Below are positions 9,526-17,824 of a stretch of DNA of 64,000 nt, piece after piece. Numbering within the stretch: the stretch's first letter is position 1; every line of letters begins with the position of its first letter. The position numbers and the translations under genes were made by a program. Origin of the DNA: Sphingomonadaceae bacterium (lineage in GTDB: Bacteria; Pseudomonadota; Alphaproteobacteria; Sphingomonadales; Sphingomonadaceae); NCBI GenBank assembly GCA_025359445.1, contig JANYGB010000051.1, positions 62,001 to 126,000 of the forward strand, read 5' to 3'. The notes beneath the pieces are model-generated. The model was not told the origin of the DNA. It did no database searches and was given only the letters and a program-made list of their open reading frames with translations.

Positions 9526-9599
9526 GATGCCCCTCCGCGCTCGAAGGTCCAACATTCGGATGGTCTTGGCAATGGGGGGAATTTGCCTAAGCTTGGCCA

Positions 9600-10100
9600 A
9601 TGGTTTTGCGTCGTTATTCGCCGGTCATGGCCCTGCTTTTGCTTGGCGCTGCAGCCACGCCTGAGCCTGCACTGCATTATCCCGAGGTCGCTCACATCCG
9701 CGTCGACAAGTCGGCGCGCACCATGACGCTGTACGGGGTGGATGGCTCGGTCACCACGATCGATCACATCCAGCTTGGCGATGTGCCGGTCGGGACGAAG
9801 CGGTTCGAGGGCGATGAGCGCACGCCCGAGGGGCGCTTCACGATCGACTACGGCAACCCCGGCAGCGCCTATCACCTCTCGCTCCACATCAACTATCCGC
9901 GCGCGCAGGACACTGCCTATGCCCGCGAGCGCGGCCGCAGGCCCGGCGGGCTGATCTTCATCCACGGCCAGCCCAATGACTGGCCGGCCGGACGCGTGCC
10001 GGGCGACTGGACCGATGGTTGCATTGCATTGTCCAATGATCAGATCGAAGCCCTGTGGGATGCAGTGGCCGATGGCACGCCGATTGAGATTGTGGGCTAA
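9600..10100 (+). CDS. L,D-transpeptidase (YkuD) family protein
   Basis: 166 residues with a short hydrophobic N-terminus, probably exported. The YkuD catalytic region is clear: TPEGRFTIDY, GGLIFIHGQPNDW, then GDWTDGCIALSN with the nucleophilic cysteine. The usual SHGC motif is TDGC here, a common variant in short periplasmic YkuD proteins. Typical roles are peptidoglycan 3-3 cross-links or lipoprotein attachment, but this is a minimal domain without a binding module. The start is uncertain: ATG 9600 has no clear ribosome binding site, and ATG 9627 is an alternative. Confidence 0.85.
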   Translation: MVLRRYSPVMALLLLGAAATPEPALHYPEVAHIRVDKSARTMTLYGVDGSVTTIDHIQLGDVPVGTKRFEGDERTPEGRFTIDYGNPGSAYHLSLHINYPRAQDTAYARERGRRPGGLIFIHGQPNDWPAGRVPGDWTDGCIALSNDQIEALWDAVADGTPIEIVG

Positions 10101-10115
10101 TTGGAACAACTGTTC

Positions 10116-10148
10116 TTGACACAATCTCTTTCTGTTCTATTTCTGTTC
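10116..10148 (+). promoter_or_regulatory. promoter with overlapping SOS-box-like direct repeat
   Basis: TTGACA at 10116-10121 is followed after 16 nt by TATTTC (10138-10143), a plausible -35/-10 pair 23-28 nt upstream of the regulator ATG at 10171. GTTC at 10134-10137 and GTTC at 10145-10148 are separated by exactly 7 nt. This is the GTTC-N7-GTTC direct repeat known for LexA in Alphaproteobacteria, and it covers the -10. A third GTTC sits at 10112. One such match per strand is expected by chance in 64 kb, so position is the argument. Confidence 0.45.
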
Positions 10149-10170
10149 GAAATTGTCGGAGTCGAATCGA

Positions 10171-11160
10171 ATGGCCCAGTCGAACTTTGCTTACCTTGCA
10201 TCGTCCAATGATGCCGCCGGATTGCCGATTGCGCTGTCGGTGTTTGCTGACCGCGCGCACTTGCGCGGGCAGATCGGAGACGATGCGCACGCGGCGGGGC
10301 TCAGACTGGTACAATCGGGCGAGATAGCCGAGCTGCTGAGTGGCGATGCGCGGCCACTGGGCGATGTGGTGATGGTTGATTGCCCGGGCAATGATGCAGC
10401 TTCACTTGCGGCATTGGCGCGGCTCGATGTGCGCGCGGCGCAGGCCGGTGCGATGATGGTGGTGTCAACCAGCCTAGCCGCGCTTGACGATGTGTTTGGC
10501 TGCCTTGATCAGTCGGGCGCGCAGATTCTGGTCGATCCCAGCCGGGGTGAGCGCGTGCTCGCGCTGGGCCGGGCCTTGATCGATTGCGCGGGCACGCGGG
10601 TGCGCGAATTGTCTGATGAAGACCGGCTCGCGCTGTTGCGGCTGACCGAGCAGGTTGGCCAGATCGCCCAGCGGCTTGACCGGATGGGCGCGCCTGCGGC
10701 AAATCCGCTCGAAGCGGGTGGCAGCGCTTTCAGCTTTGGCAGCCCAAGCGTCACCTACTTGGGCGTGGAAAACGATCACTCTGATCGTCTGATCCGCGCT
10801 GCCCGTCCGGCCTTGCCCGATCCGCGATTGGTCCGGCGTATCATCCGCCAGCGGCAGCTGCGTGCGCGGTTTTTCGATGGTGACCTGTTTGCCGATCCGG
10901 CGTGGGACATGCTGCTCGATTTGACTGCGGCGCGCGCCGAACATTCGCGGGTTTCGGTCACCAGCCTGTGCATCGCCAGCGGGGTCCCGCCGACCACGGC
11001 GTTGCGCTGGATTGGGCAGATGACCGATGCCGGACTGCTCGAACGGATCGAGGATGAGACCGACCGCCGCCGTGCGTTTGTTACTCTGACGGACAAGGCG
11101 GCGGACACGATGGCGCGCTATTTTGCCGACATTGGTCCCCAGGCTGCGCGACTGGTTTGA
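10171..11160 (+). CDS. winged-helix DNA-binding protein with receiver-like N-terminus
   Basis: 329 residues. Residues about 20-140 look like an alpha/beta domain of receiver or flavodoxin type (VVMVDCPGNDAAS, MMVVSTSLAALDDV, QILVDPSRGE). A short coiled coil follows (LLRLTEQVGQIAQRLDRMG). The C-terminus (about 240-325) is a MarR-like winged helix: VTSLCIASGVPPTTALRWIG, then GLLERIEDETDRRRAFVTLT as wing. ATG 10171 is chosen because GGAG sits 9 nt upstream; the TTG at 10153 is weaker. Probably a transcription factor; ligand and targets unknown. The promoter carries a possible LexA site. Confidence 0.75.
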   Translation: MAQSNFAYLASSNDAAGLPIALSVFADRAHLRGQIGDDAHAAGLRLVQSGEIAELLSGDARPLGDVVMVDCPGNDAASLAALARLDVRAAQAGAMMVVSTSLAALDDVFGCLDQSGAQILVDPSRGERVLALGRALIDCAGTRVRELSDEDRLALLRLTEQVGQIAQRLDRMGAPAANPLEAGGSAFSFGSPSVTYLGVENDHSDRLIRAARPALPDPRLVRRIIRQRQLRARFFDGDLFADPAWDMLLDLTAARAEHSRVSVTSLCIASGVPPTTALRWIGQMTDAGLLERIEDETDRRRAFVTLTDKAADTMARYFADIGPQAARLV

Positions 11161-11210
11161 GGTGATTGACCGCGCCGCCATTTCGCAGCATAGCGCGCGC
11201 TCCCCGGTCG

Positions 11211-11286
11211 GGGCGCTTAGCTCAGTTGGTAGAGCATCTCGTTTACACCGAGAGGGTCGGCGGTTCGAGCCCGTCAGCGCCCACCA
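11211..11286 (+). tRNA. tRNA-Val (anticodon TAC)
   Basis: Complete cloverleaf. Acceptor GGGCGCT (11211-11217) pairs with AGCGCCC (11276-11282); the D-arm contains AGCTCAGTTGGTAGAGC. Anticodon stem TCTCG/CGAGA encloses loop TTTACAC with anticodon TAC. The T-arm is CGGCGGTTCGAGCCCGTC region with GGTTCGAGCC, and the discriminator A and encoded CCA end at 11286. It lies between the regulator gene and a convergent lipoprotein gene. Confidence 0.97.
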
Positions 11287-11298
11287 GGGAAGTTCCGA

Positions 11299-11922
11299 TT
11301 ACTTCGCCTCTGTCAGCAGCGCGGCGCTATCTGCGCTGGCCCAGTCGCGTCCGCCGACCGTGCGCCAAACCTCGCGTCCGGCGGAATCATAGAGGATCGT
11401 TGCGGGCAAAGTTTCCGCGCCGAACTGGAAAGTCAGTGAATTATCGGGATTGAGCCACGGCTCGAGCCGGGTCACCCCGTGAGCTTTGAGGAACGGGGCG
11501 ACGCTCTCAAGTTTTTGAGTGTCCTGGTTGACCGTCAGCACTTTTAGCTCCGGGCGGTCCGCCGCGATCCGGTCAAGCTGCGGCAGTTCGGCGACGCACG
11601 GCGCGCACCATGTCGCCCACAAGTTGATCAGCACCGGCTTGCCTTTGAGGCTCGCCAAATTGAGTTCCTTGCCCGCCGGATCCTTGATCTGGAAATCGGG
11701 CAACGCGCTGCCTTTGTGGCTGCGATCGATGCCGCCCGCGACCGGCCCCGCTGGCGTGACGGCCGTGGCGGCGGTTTGCGACGGTTGCGCCTTGTCGCCG
11801 CTTTGCCTATCGCACCCGGCGAGAAACAGGGCGCTGGCGAATGCAGTGCAGCCGAGGGCAACGAACTTGAGCGAAGGCGAAGACAGCAAGGAAGGTTCCG
11901 ATCCGAAGGGGGCCAACGCCAT
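11299..11922 (-). CDS. TlpA-like thiol:disulfide lipoprotein
   Basis: Thioredoxin-fold protein anchored by a lipobox (ALFLAGC, then DRQSGDK). The thioredoxin part has [20 protein letters not shown] with a WCAPC redox motif, a strand with LTVNQDT and the cis-proline region [11 protein letters not shown]. Likely role: periplasmic thiol reduction, for example in cytochrome c or oxidase maturation. The only in-frame ATG (11920-11922) overlaps the argH ATG (11921-11923) on the other strand. A TTG at 11889 just before [12 protein letters not shown] is an equally plausible start, as neither has a clear ribosome binding site. Confidence 0.85.
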   Translation of the reverse strand: MALAPFGSEPSLLSSPSLKFVALGCTAFASALFLAGCDRQSGDKAQPSQTAATAVTPAGPVAGGIDRSHKGSALPDFQIKDPAGKELNLASLKGKPVLINLWATWCAPCVAELPQLDRIAADRPELKVLTVNQDTQKLESVAPFLKAHGVTRLEPWLNPDNSLTFQFGAETLPATILYDSAGREVWRTVGGRDWASADSAALLTEAK

Positions 11923-13294
11923 GTGGGGCGGCCGGTTCGCCGGCGGGCCGTCGGCAATCATGCGCGAAATAAACGCCTCGATCCCGTTCGACAAGGCCTT
12001 GTGGCTGCAGGACATCGTTGCGTCCAAGGCCCATGCCGCGATGCTTACCGCGCAGAGGATTATATCCGGCGCGGACGGCGCGGCCATTGCCGCCGGCCTC
12101 GATGCGATTGCTGCCGAATATGCCGCGAACGGTGTGCCCGAGAATTGGGACCTCGAAGACATTCACATGACCACCGAAAGCCGCTTGGCCGAGATGATCG
12201 GTGCGCCCGCCGGGCGGCTTCACACCGCCCGCAGCCGCAATGACCAGGTAGCGACCGATTTCAAGCTGTGGGTGCGCGATGCCTGCGATGCCGCAGACGC
12301 AGGGCTTGCCGCGCTGCAAGAAGCGCTGGTTACCCGCGCGGGTGAGCACGCCGCGAGCATCATGCCCGGGTTCACCCATTTGCAAACCGCGCAGCCGGTT
12401 ACGCTGGGGCATCACCTGCTGGCCTACTACGAAATGCTGGTGCGCGACCGCTCGCGCCTTGCCGATGCGCGGCGGCGGCTTAACCAGTCCCCGCTGGGCT
12501 CGGCCGCATTGGCAGGGACAGGGATCCCGATTGACCGCGTGGCGACTGCCGCTGCGCTCGGGTTCGATGGCCCGACGCGCAACAGTCTGGATGCCGTATC
12601 CGACCGCGATTTCGCGATCGAATACCTGACCGCAGCGGCGCAGACCGCGTTGCACTTGTCGCGGCTCGCCGAAGAGCTGATCTTGTGGGCGAGCCAGCCG
12701 TTCGGTTTTGTCACTTTGCCTGACAGCTTGTCGACCGGCAGTTCAATCATGCCGCAGAAGAAGAACCCCGACGCGGCCGAGCTGGTACGGGGTCATTCCG
12801 GGAGGATTGTCGGCGCGCTAGTCAGCCTGATGGTGACCATGAAGGGGCTGCCGCTGGCCTATTCGAAGGACATGCAGGACGATAAGCCGCCGGTGTTCGA
12901 TGCCGCCGCGCTGCTCGAGCTGTGCCTGGCGGCGATGACCGGGATGATCGCCGGAGCAACTTTCCGCACCGACCGGATGCGCGCCGCCGCCGAGCTGGGC
13001 TATGCCACCGCGACCGATCTGGCCGATTGGCTGGTAACGGCTGCCGACGTGCCGTTCCGTGAGGCGCATCACATTACCGGGGCGGCGGTCAAGCTAGCCG
13101 AAAGCCGGGGCATTGCGCTCGATGCACTGCCGATTGCGGACTTGCAGGCGATCGATCCGCGCATCGACGCGCGGGTCTTTGCGGCGCTGTCGGTCGAATC
13201 TTCAGTTGCAGCGCGCGCCAGCTATGGCGGAACCGCGCCGGAACAGGTAAAGGCGCGAGTGGCCGAAGCGCGCTGCGCGCTGGGTCTGGAGTAA
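11921..13294 (+). CDS. argH: argininosuccinate lyase
   Basis: Splits argininosuccinate into arginine and fumarate, last step of arginine synthesis. The 457-residue protein begins [20 protein letters not shown], the family N-terminus. It contains [13 protein letters not shown], the [20 protein letters not shown] superfamily signature (about 271-290) with the catalytic serine, and [23 protein letters not shown] at 11906-11912 fixes the start. argH-lptM-lysA is a common alphaproteobacterial order. The remaining arg genes are not in the window. Confidence 0.96.
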   Translation: MWGGRFAGGPSAIMREINASIPFDKALWLQDIVASKAHAAMLTAQRIISGADGAAIAAGLDAIAAEYAANGVPENWDLEDIHMTTESRLAEMIGAPAGRLHTARSRNDQVATDFKLWVRDACDAADAGLAALQEALVTRAGEHAASIMPGFTHLQTAQPVTLGHHLLAYYEMLVRDRSRLADARRRLNQSPLGSAALAGTGIPIDRVATAAALGFDGPTRNSLDAVSDRDFAIEYLTAAAQTALHLSRLAEELILWASQPFGFVTLPDSLSTGSSIMPQKKNPDAAELVRGHSGRIVGALVSLMVTMKGLPLAYSKDMQDDKPPVFDAAALLELCLAAMTGMIAGATFRTDRMRAAAELGYATATDLADWLVTAADVPFREAHHITGAAVKLAESRGIALDALPIADLQAIDPRIDARVFAALSVESSVAARASYGGTAPEQVKARVAEARCALGLE

Positions 13295-13299
13295 TCCCG

Positions 13300-13539
13300 A
13301 TGCGTGCGCTGATGCCATCTGCCCTAATCCTGCTGCTGGCCGGCTGCGGAGCAACATCGGCGCTCAAGCCCAAGGCGGGGCAGTCGCTGCCGGTGGCACC
13401 CTATGGTTCGGAACAGAAGCCCACCGCAGAAGCCCTGCTCAAGCCCACCTCTCAGGCTGCGCCGGAACGCAGCGTTGAACTGCGAAAACGTTCGGAAGAA
13501 CGCGTTCAAGATCCGTTCGACCTACCGCCTTCCGACTGA
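13300..13539 (+). CDS. small lipoprotein, LptM-like
   Basis: 79 residues: MRALMPSALILLLAGCGATS has a signal peptide and lipobox LAGC, followed by LKPKAGQSLPVAPYG and a polar, proline-containing tail. Small lipoproteins of the YifL/LptM type sit next to diaminopimelate genes in many Proteobacteria; E. coli LptM assists maturation of the LptDE complex. Size, lipobox and location between argH (5 nt upstream) and lysA (13 nt downstream) support this. The motif after the cysteine is only loosely conserved. Confidence 0.7.
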   Translation: MRALMPSALILLLAGCGATSALKPKAGQSLPVAPYGSEQKPTAEALLKPTSQAAPERSVELRKRSEERVQDPFDLPPSD

Positions 13540-13552
13540 AAGCTCTTTTCCA

Positions 13553-14815
13553 ATGAACTATTTCGAATATCGCGACGGCGTCCTCCACGCCGAAGACCTG
13601 CCGCTGAGCGCTATTGCGGAGCAGGTTGGCACCCCCGTTTACGTCTATTCGCGCGCTACGCTGGAACGCCACGCGCAGGTTTTCAAAGCCGCACTGGCGC
13701 ATTTGCCACACGCGCACATCGCTTTTGCGATCAAGGCCAACCCCAACCTTGCGGTGCTCAAGGTAATGCAGCGCGAAGGGTTCGGCGCGGACGTTGTCTC
13801 GGGCGGAGAGCTGGCGCGGGCACTGCTGGCCGGAATGCCGGGCGAAGACATCGTCTTTTCGGGCGTGGGCAAGATGCCGCGCGAAATGGTTCAGGGTCTC
13901 GACGCCGGGATCGGCCAGTTCAATATCGAGAGCGAAGAAGAGGGCGTCGAGCTCGCTGCAATCGCGGCGGCGAGAGGCCAGCGTGCGGCTTGTGCGCTCA
14001 GGGTCAATCCGGACGTCGATGCCGGCACTCACGACAAGATTTCGACCGGCAAGGCCGAAAACAAGTTTGGTGTGCCCTATGACCGGACGGGCGAAATCTA
14101 CGCTCGGCTGGCCAGGCTCGAAGGACTCGAGATGCGCGGGCTGGCGGTGCATATCGGCAGCCAGTTGCAAAGTCTGGATCCGCTCGAAACTGCTTTCACC
14201 AAAATGGGCGACCTGCTCGGCCAATTACGCGCTGCCGGGCAAAGCGTTACCCACATGGACCTCGGCGGCGGACTGGGCGTGCCTTACCGTGCTGGCGAGG
14301 TTTTCCCGACTCCCGAAGAATACGGCGCGATGGTAGGGCGGGTTACCAAGGATTGGGATACGCGCCTGATGTTCGAACCGGGACGGGTCATCACTGGCAA
14401 CGCCGGAGTCCTGCTAACCGAGGTAATCCGGGTCAAGCGCAGCTCGAACGGGCCGCCGTTCGTGGTGGTCGATGCGGCGATGAACGATCTGGCGCGCCCG
14501 GCAATGTACGGCGCGTGGCATGATTTCGACGCGGTGCAGCCGAACGGCAGCCGGATGGTCGCCAACATCGTCGGGCCGATTTGTGAGACCGGCGATACCT
14601 TTGCGATGGGCCGCGATATCGATGCGCTTGAGGCTGGCGATCTGGCGGTGTTCCGCACCGCCGGGGCCTATGGCGCGACGATGGCATCAAGCTACAACAG
14701 CCGCGGGTTCGTCGCCGAGGTCATGGTCGATGGTGATCAGTTCGCGGTGGTTGCCGACCGCATCCTGCCCGCGCAGATCACCGACGCCGAGCGGGTGCCG
14801 GAATGGCTGTTGTAG
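13553..14815 (+). CDS. lysA: diaminopimelate decarboxylase
   Basis: PLP-dependent alanine-racemase-fold enzyme making lysine from meso-diaminopimelate. The 420-residue protein has the PLP lysine in HIAFAIKANPNLAVL (about K61), the FGADVVSGGEL loop, INPD-type RVNPDVDAGTHDKISTG, glycine-rich HMDLGGGLGVPY for phosphate binding, MFEPGR, and GPICETGDTFA with the catalytic cysteine contributed across the dimer. Likely co-transcribed with argH and the lipoprotein gene. Confidence 0.95.
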   Translation: MNYFEYRDGVLHAEDLPLSAIAEQVGTPVYVYSRATLERHAQVFKAALAHLPHAHIAFAIKANPNLAVLKVMQREGFGADVVSGGELARALLAGMPGEDIVFSGVGKMPREMVQGLDAGIGQFNIESEEEGVELAAIAAARGQRAACALRVNPDVDAGTHDKISTGKAENKFGVPYDRTGEIYARLARLEGLEMRGLAVHIGSQLQSLDPLETAFTKMGDLLGQLRAAGQSVTHMDLGGGLGVPYRAGEVFPTPEEYGAMVGRVTKDWDTRLMFEPGRVITGNAGVLLTEVIRVKRSSNGPPFVVVDAAMNDLARPAMYGAWHDFDAVQPNGSRMVANIVGPICETGDTFAMGRDIDALEAGDLAVFRTAGAYGATMASSYNSRGFVAEVMVDGDQFAVVADRILPAQITDAERVPEWLL

Positions 14816-14821
14816 CAAGCG

Positions 14822-14910
14822 AACCCACCCTCAGCCCCTCCTGCATGCGGGCGGGGAGCGAGACTTGACGAGCGAAGCGAGGCTAGTCGCAGCGGGGTGG
14901 GCAGGCTAGG
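14822..14910. repeat. palindromic intergenic repeat, CCCACCC type
   Basis: CCCACCC at the left end is mirrored by GGGGTGGG at the right. In between are GGCGGGGAGCGAG and the imperfect dyad around ACGAGCGAAGCGAGGCTAG. The element fills the gap between lysA and the next gene. It belongs to a different family from the other repeats in the window. Exact edges are uncertain. Confidence 0.5.
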
Positions 14911-14918
14911 AGTGACGC

Positions 14919-15680
14919 ATGCACAGCCTCCCGCTCTTCCATCGCATCACCGGCCACTGTGTGATCGTGCTGGGTGAGGGTGAGGGGGCGGAGGCCAAGC
15001 GGCGACTGGTGGAACGTGCTGGCGGGCTGGTATCGGACGATCCCGCAGCCCAGGCGGCACTGGCCTTCGTGGCGCTCGATGCGCCCGAGGACATCGCTGC
15101 AGCGCTCAAAGCCCGCGGGCTGCTGGTGAATGTCGTCGACCGGCCGGACCTCTGCGATTTCACGGTACCCAGCTTGCTCGAACGCGGTGCGGTGCTGGTC
15201 GCGGTCGGAACTGGCGGGGTTTCGGCGGGCTTGGCCAAAGCGCTGCGGTTGCGGCTTGAGACTTTGCTGCCCGGTAACCTGGGTGCGCTGGCCGAAGGGC
15301 TCGGCAGGGCCCGCGCGGCGCTGCGGGCACGGTGGCCGCAAGCCGCCGCGCGGCGTCGCGTGCTCGATGCCGCTTTGGCGGAAGGGGGTGCGCTCGATCC
15401 GCTGAATGACCAGAGTTCCGCAGCGCTCTCAGGCTGGTTGGCGAGCGCGCAAGACACAAGTCCGGCTGTGCATGAATTCATCGTTGCGACAGACGATCCC
15501 GACGACCTGACGTTGCGCCAAGCCCGTTGGCTCGGAACGGCGGATCTGGTCATGCATGATCCCGGCGTATCGTCTGCAATGTTAAACCGGGCTCGGGCCG
15601 ATGCCGTGCGGCGGCCTTTGCTCGCCGGTGATGATGCAATCGCGCATTCCGGGGTTACCGTAATCATTCGGCGGGGCTGA
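14919..15680 (+). CDS. precorrin-2 dehydrogenase / siroheme synthase-like protein
   Basis: 253 residues. The N-terminal half matches the NAD-binding Met8/CysG-N domain that oxidises precorrin-2 to sirohydrochlorin and inserts iron: LFHRITGHCVIVLGEGEGAEAK (modified GxGxxAxxK), VNVVDRPDLCDFTVPSLLERG, then VAVGTGGVSAGLAKALRLRL. After a helical linker, residues about 185-240 (VATDDPDDLTLRQARWLGTADLVMHD) resemble only the first 50-60 residues of the uroporphyrinogen-III methyltransferase domain, which then stops. So the usual bifunctional enzyme appears truncated, and methyltransferase activity is unlikely. No sulfite reductase genes are nearby. Confidence 0.8.
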   Translation: MHSLPLFHRITGHCVIVLGEGEGAEAKRRLVERAGGLVSDDPAAQAALAFVALDAPEDIAAALKARGLLVNVVDRPDLCDFTVPSLLERGAVLVAVGTGGVSAGLAKALRLRLETLLPGNLGALAEGLGRARAALRARWPQAAARRRVLDAALAEGGALDPLNDQSSAALSGWLASAQDTSPAVHEFIVATDDPDDLTLRQARWLGTADLVMHDPGVSSAMLNRARADAVRRPLLAGDDAIAHSGVTVIIRRG

Positions 15681-16059
15681 GCAGCACTTTCAATTGCGCG
15701 AGCGCGATCGGCTTCGCCGGGTCATCCTGCCAGCAGCTGGCGTTGACCAATGCTACCCGCCGTCCCGCCCGGGTCACGGTGCCGCTAGCAAAGGTACGCT
15801 GCTGGGTCCCGCCGCGCATGAATTCAACCGCGACATTAACCGGCTTTAACCGCATCGTCTCGCCGCGCCGGTCAAGCTCGGTTTGCAGCGCCGCGATCGC
15901 CGCCATCTCCATCAGCCCGCTCATTGCTCCGCCGTGGAGAAAGCCGGGGCGGCCCGACACGCGGTCGGAATAATCGAACCACAGCACCGGTGCATCAGCC
16001 TCTGCCGGCTCGATGGTGATGCCAAGCGCCGCAGCGTAGGGCGGCAAGGCGTAGCTCAC
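15664..16059 (-). CDS. hotdog-fold thioesterase (PaaI-like), gene 2
   Basis: 131-residue hotdog protein with GFLHGGAMSGLMEMAAIAAL, the HGG motif plus central helix of the PaaI/4HBT acyl-CoA thioesterases, and later strands LKPVNVAVEFMRGG and TFASGTVTRAGRR. GTG start at 16059 overlaps the stop of the preceding thioesterase gene as GTGA, showing translational coupling. The 3' end overlaps the convergent precorrin gene by 17 nt. Substrate unknown. Confidence 0.85.
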   Translation of the reverse strand: MSYALPPYAAALGITIEPAEADAPVLWFDYSDRVSGRPGFLHGGAMSGLMEMAAIAALQTELDRRGETMRLKPVNVAVEFMRGGTQQRTFASGTVTRAGRRVALVNASCWQDDPAKPIALAQLKVLLSPAE

Positions 16060-16532
16060 AGGTAAGTCCCGTGGGTTGCCATGAAAGTGCCGGTAACGTG
16101 CGCAATCGGATCATCCGGATCGCCATCGTGCGCGGTACCCCGAATGAAAGCGATCGAGCGGGTCAACTTGTAGCACTCGCCGTGGCCGACAATGGTCATC
16201 CCTGGTTGAGCGGCGCGCATATAATCAACTCTGAGATCGAGTGTAGCTTGCGGGATGAACCGCCGCGCCAGAGTCCACACCGACATCGAAGTCGCATTGT
16301 CCATCAGACTGATGATCGGGCCCGAAGCAAGCACGCCGGTTTCAGCCACGCCGACCAATTCATCTCGCCAAGGCAGCGCGAGTTCGACCCAGTCTGACCC
16401 GTGATCGTGATAAGCAATCCCCAGCCAACCGCCGTGCCCGTGGCGGGTCATCATCTTTGAAGCGCGCGCCGGATCGAACACGAAATCGGCCGGCAAGTCT
16501 TGCAAATTGAAGGGCGTGTCGGCGCGGGTCAT
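16056..16532 (-). CDS. hotdog-fold thioesterase (PaaI-like), gene 1
   Basis: 158 residues. WLGIAYHDHGSDWVELALPW is followed by SGPIISLMDNATSMSVW, where the hotdog helix carries a catalytic-type aspartate, then TLDLRVDYMRAAQPGMTIVG. The usual HGG is replaced by ASGP, so activity may differ from the downstream partner. Two adjacent, coupled hotdog genes could form a hetero-oligomer (inference). It is divergent from the peptide operon; 131 nt separate the start codons. Confidence 0.85.
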   Translation of the reverse strand: MTRADTPFNLQDLPADFVFDPARASKMMTRHGHGGWLGIAYHDHGSDWVELALPWRDELVGVAETGVLASGPIISLMDNATSMSVWTLARRFIPQATLDLRVDYMRAAQPGMTIVGHGECYKLTRSIAFIRGTAHDGDPDDPIAHVTGTFMATHGTYL

Positions 16533-16663
16533 GGGGTCTCTGTGCTGCGCGCGCGGGGCTATTACAATGTTTTAATTTCAGCTTTGAGCCGCTCGGCGGG
16601 ATGGACTGTGTGCGGCGTAATCAAGGCCGCGACGCAACCGTTACTGCACAAAGGGGATTGATT

Positions 16664-16819
16664 ATGAACTTGCCCAAGATCGACATTTCCGCGCTGCCCG
16701 ACCTCGGCACCGTAACCGGCGTGTTCGGCAGTCTGGCGCATACCGCGCACGTCCAAAGCTCGGACGACACGATCATCATCATGATGGTGTTCGTTTACGA
16801 CTTCATAATCGGACACTGA
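16664..16819 (+). CDS. 51-residue peptide, candidate precursor peptide
   Basis: Begins MNLPKIDISALPDLGTVTGV and ends TIIIMMVFVYDFIIGH. AAGGGGATTG lies 5-14 nt before the ATG, a strong ribosome binding site. The first 29 residues look leader-like (polar, LPDL and TGVFGSL elements). After HVQSSDD comes a stretch of Ile, Met, Val and Phe broken by YD. There is no cysteine, no signal peptide, and the hydrophobic run (10 + 4 residues) is short for a membrane span. The next gene starts 27 nt later, and the three genes appear to be one transcript. RiPP precursor is a hypothesis; a small regulatory or structural protein is the alternative. Confidence 0.65.
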   Translation: MNLPKIDISALPDLGTVTGVFGSLAHTAHVQSSDDTIIIMMVFVYDFIIGH

Positions 16820-16846
16820 GCGGACGGTAGAGCAGGACTTGGCCGG

Positions 16847-17824
16847 ATGATCATTCGACCCGAACTGCAGGCGCTGCGGAGCGACGATACTCCGCAGCGC
16901 CATGCTCAGGCCGAGTTACATCGGCTTGTTACACAATGGCGTTCCAGCGGCGGAGGGGCCGGGATTGAGCAGGCGCTTGCCAGCTTTGCGCGGGGAACGC
17001 CGCTGGCAAAGCTCCAACCGCTCGCCCGGCTGTTCGTCCCGGGACACTCGGCTGGATTGAAACTAGCCCACGACATGGTTGACCGGTTTGTCGCTGTGCT
17101 GGCGGCCTCGCCGTGGGGCCAGGTGCCGCTGCCGGGCAAGCTCAACGACGTCACTGCCACCATCGTGTTAGCCGCGGCCAGCAATACCGCCCTGGTGCTT
17201 CAGGCAACCGATGGGGCGGCGCTCAGGCGCCGTCCGCCGGCGCTGACTGTCAGCTTTTCCCCGGGCGAAACCCACGATCACGTACTGGCCGGAAACGCTG
17301 AGGCGCGGTTGATCGAATTGCGCGGCGAAACCGAGCACGGTGCCGATCTGACCGCGACGTGCTTCGCACTTCGGCCAGGCCAAGTGTTCAGGCGTGACGG
17401 TGCCCGGCAATCGCTGCTGATCGATGCCGCGCCGACCACGCTGGTAACGCTCAAATTGCAACGCCGCCCGGCAACGGGGTCGGTCACTCGCGAATTTTGC
17501 CTAGCCGAAGGAACGTTGGCACATCAGGCAGCAGGTAATGCGCGCGAGAGCCGCTTCGAACTGGCCGCTGCCCTGCTTGGGCGCATGGGGCGCAGAGATG
17601 CTGCGCCGCTGCTTGGCGCAATGGCCGAGGAGCAAGGCGGTGCGTCGCTGCGCTGGCAAGCGCTCAGGGAATGCCTGGGGCTCGATACGGCAGAGGGCTT
17701 TGCAGTCCTGAGCCGGATGGCCGGGCGGGCCGGTGATCCGCTTGCCGCCCCAGCTGCGGCTTTGCAGACACAGCTGCTTCAGTGCTATCCGCAATTGGCG
17801 GGAGCCGCGTCTTGCCCCGCATAA
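16847..17824 (+). CDS. cupin-like protein with helical C-terminus, peptide partner A
   Basis: 325 residues, no signal peptide. Helical N-terminus (1-85); a beta-rich middle (about 90-215) in which SFSPGETHDHVLAG supplies H143 and H145, with H164 in GETEHGAD, resembling a metal-binding cupin; then an alpha-helical C-terminus (about 230-320: RFELAAALLGRMGRRDAAPL, SLRWQALRECLGL) like HEAT-type repeats. The downstream protein has the same beta-then-helical layout. Likely cytoplasmic. No named family is recognised; the cupin reading comes from histidine pattern and strand spacing only. Confidence 0.65.
   Translation: MIIRPELQALRSDDTPQRHAQAELHRLVTQWRSSGGGAGIEQALASFARGTPLAKLQPLARLFVPGHSAGLKLAHDMVDRFVAVLAASPWGQVPLPGKLNDVTATIVLAAASNTALVLQATDGAALRRRPPALTVSFSPGETHDHVLAGNAEARLIELRGETEHGADLTATCFALRPGQVFRRDGARQSLLIDAAPTTLVTLKLQRRPATGSVTREFCLAEGTLAHQAAGNARESRFELAAALLGRMGRRDAAPLLGAMAEEQGGASLRWQALRECLGLDTAEGFAVLSRMAGRAGDPLAAPAAALQTQLLQCYPQLAGAASCPA

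Noticed and set aside
11166..11453. Plus-strand ORF with GRLAQLVEHLVYTERV
   Set aside because: It is a translation of the tRNA-Val gene, a common false protein.
16562..16903. 113-codon minus-strand ORF across the peptide gene
   Set aside because: Overlaps a better-supported gene, lacks a ribosome binding site, and codes for a His/Asp-rich shadow sequence.
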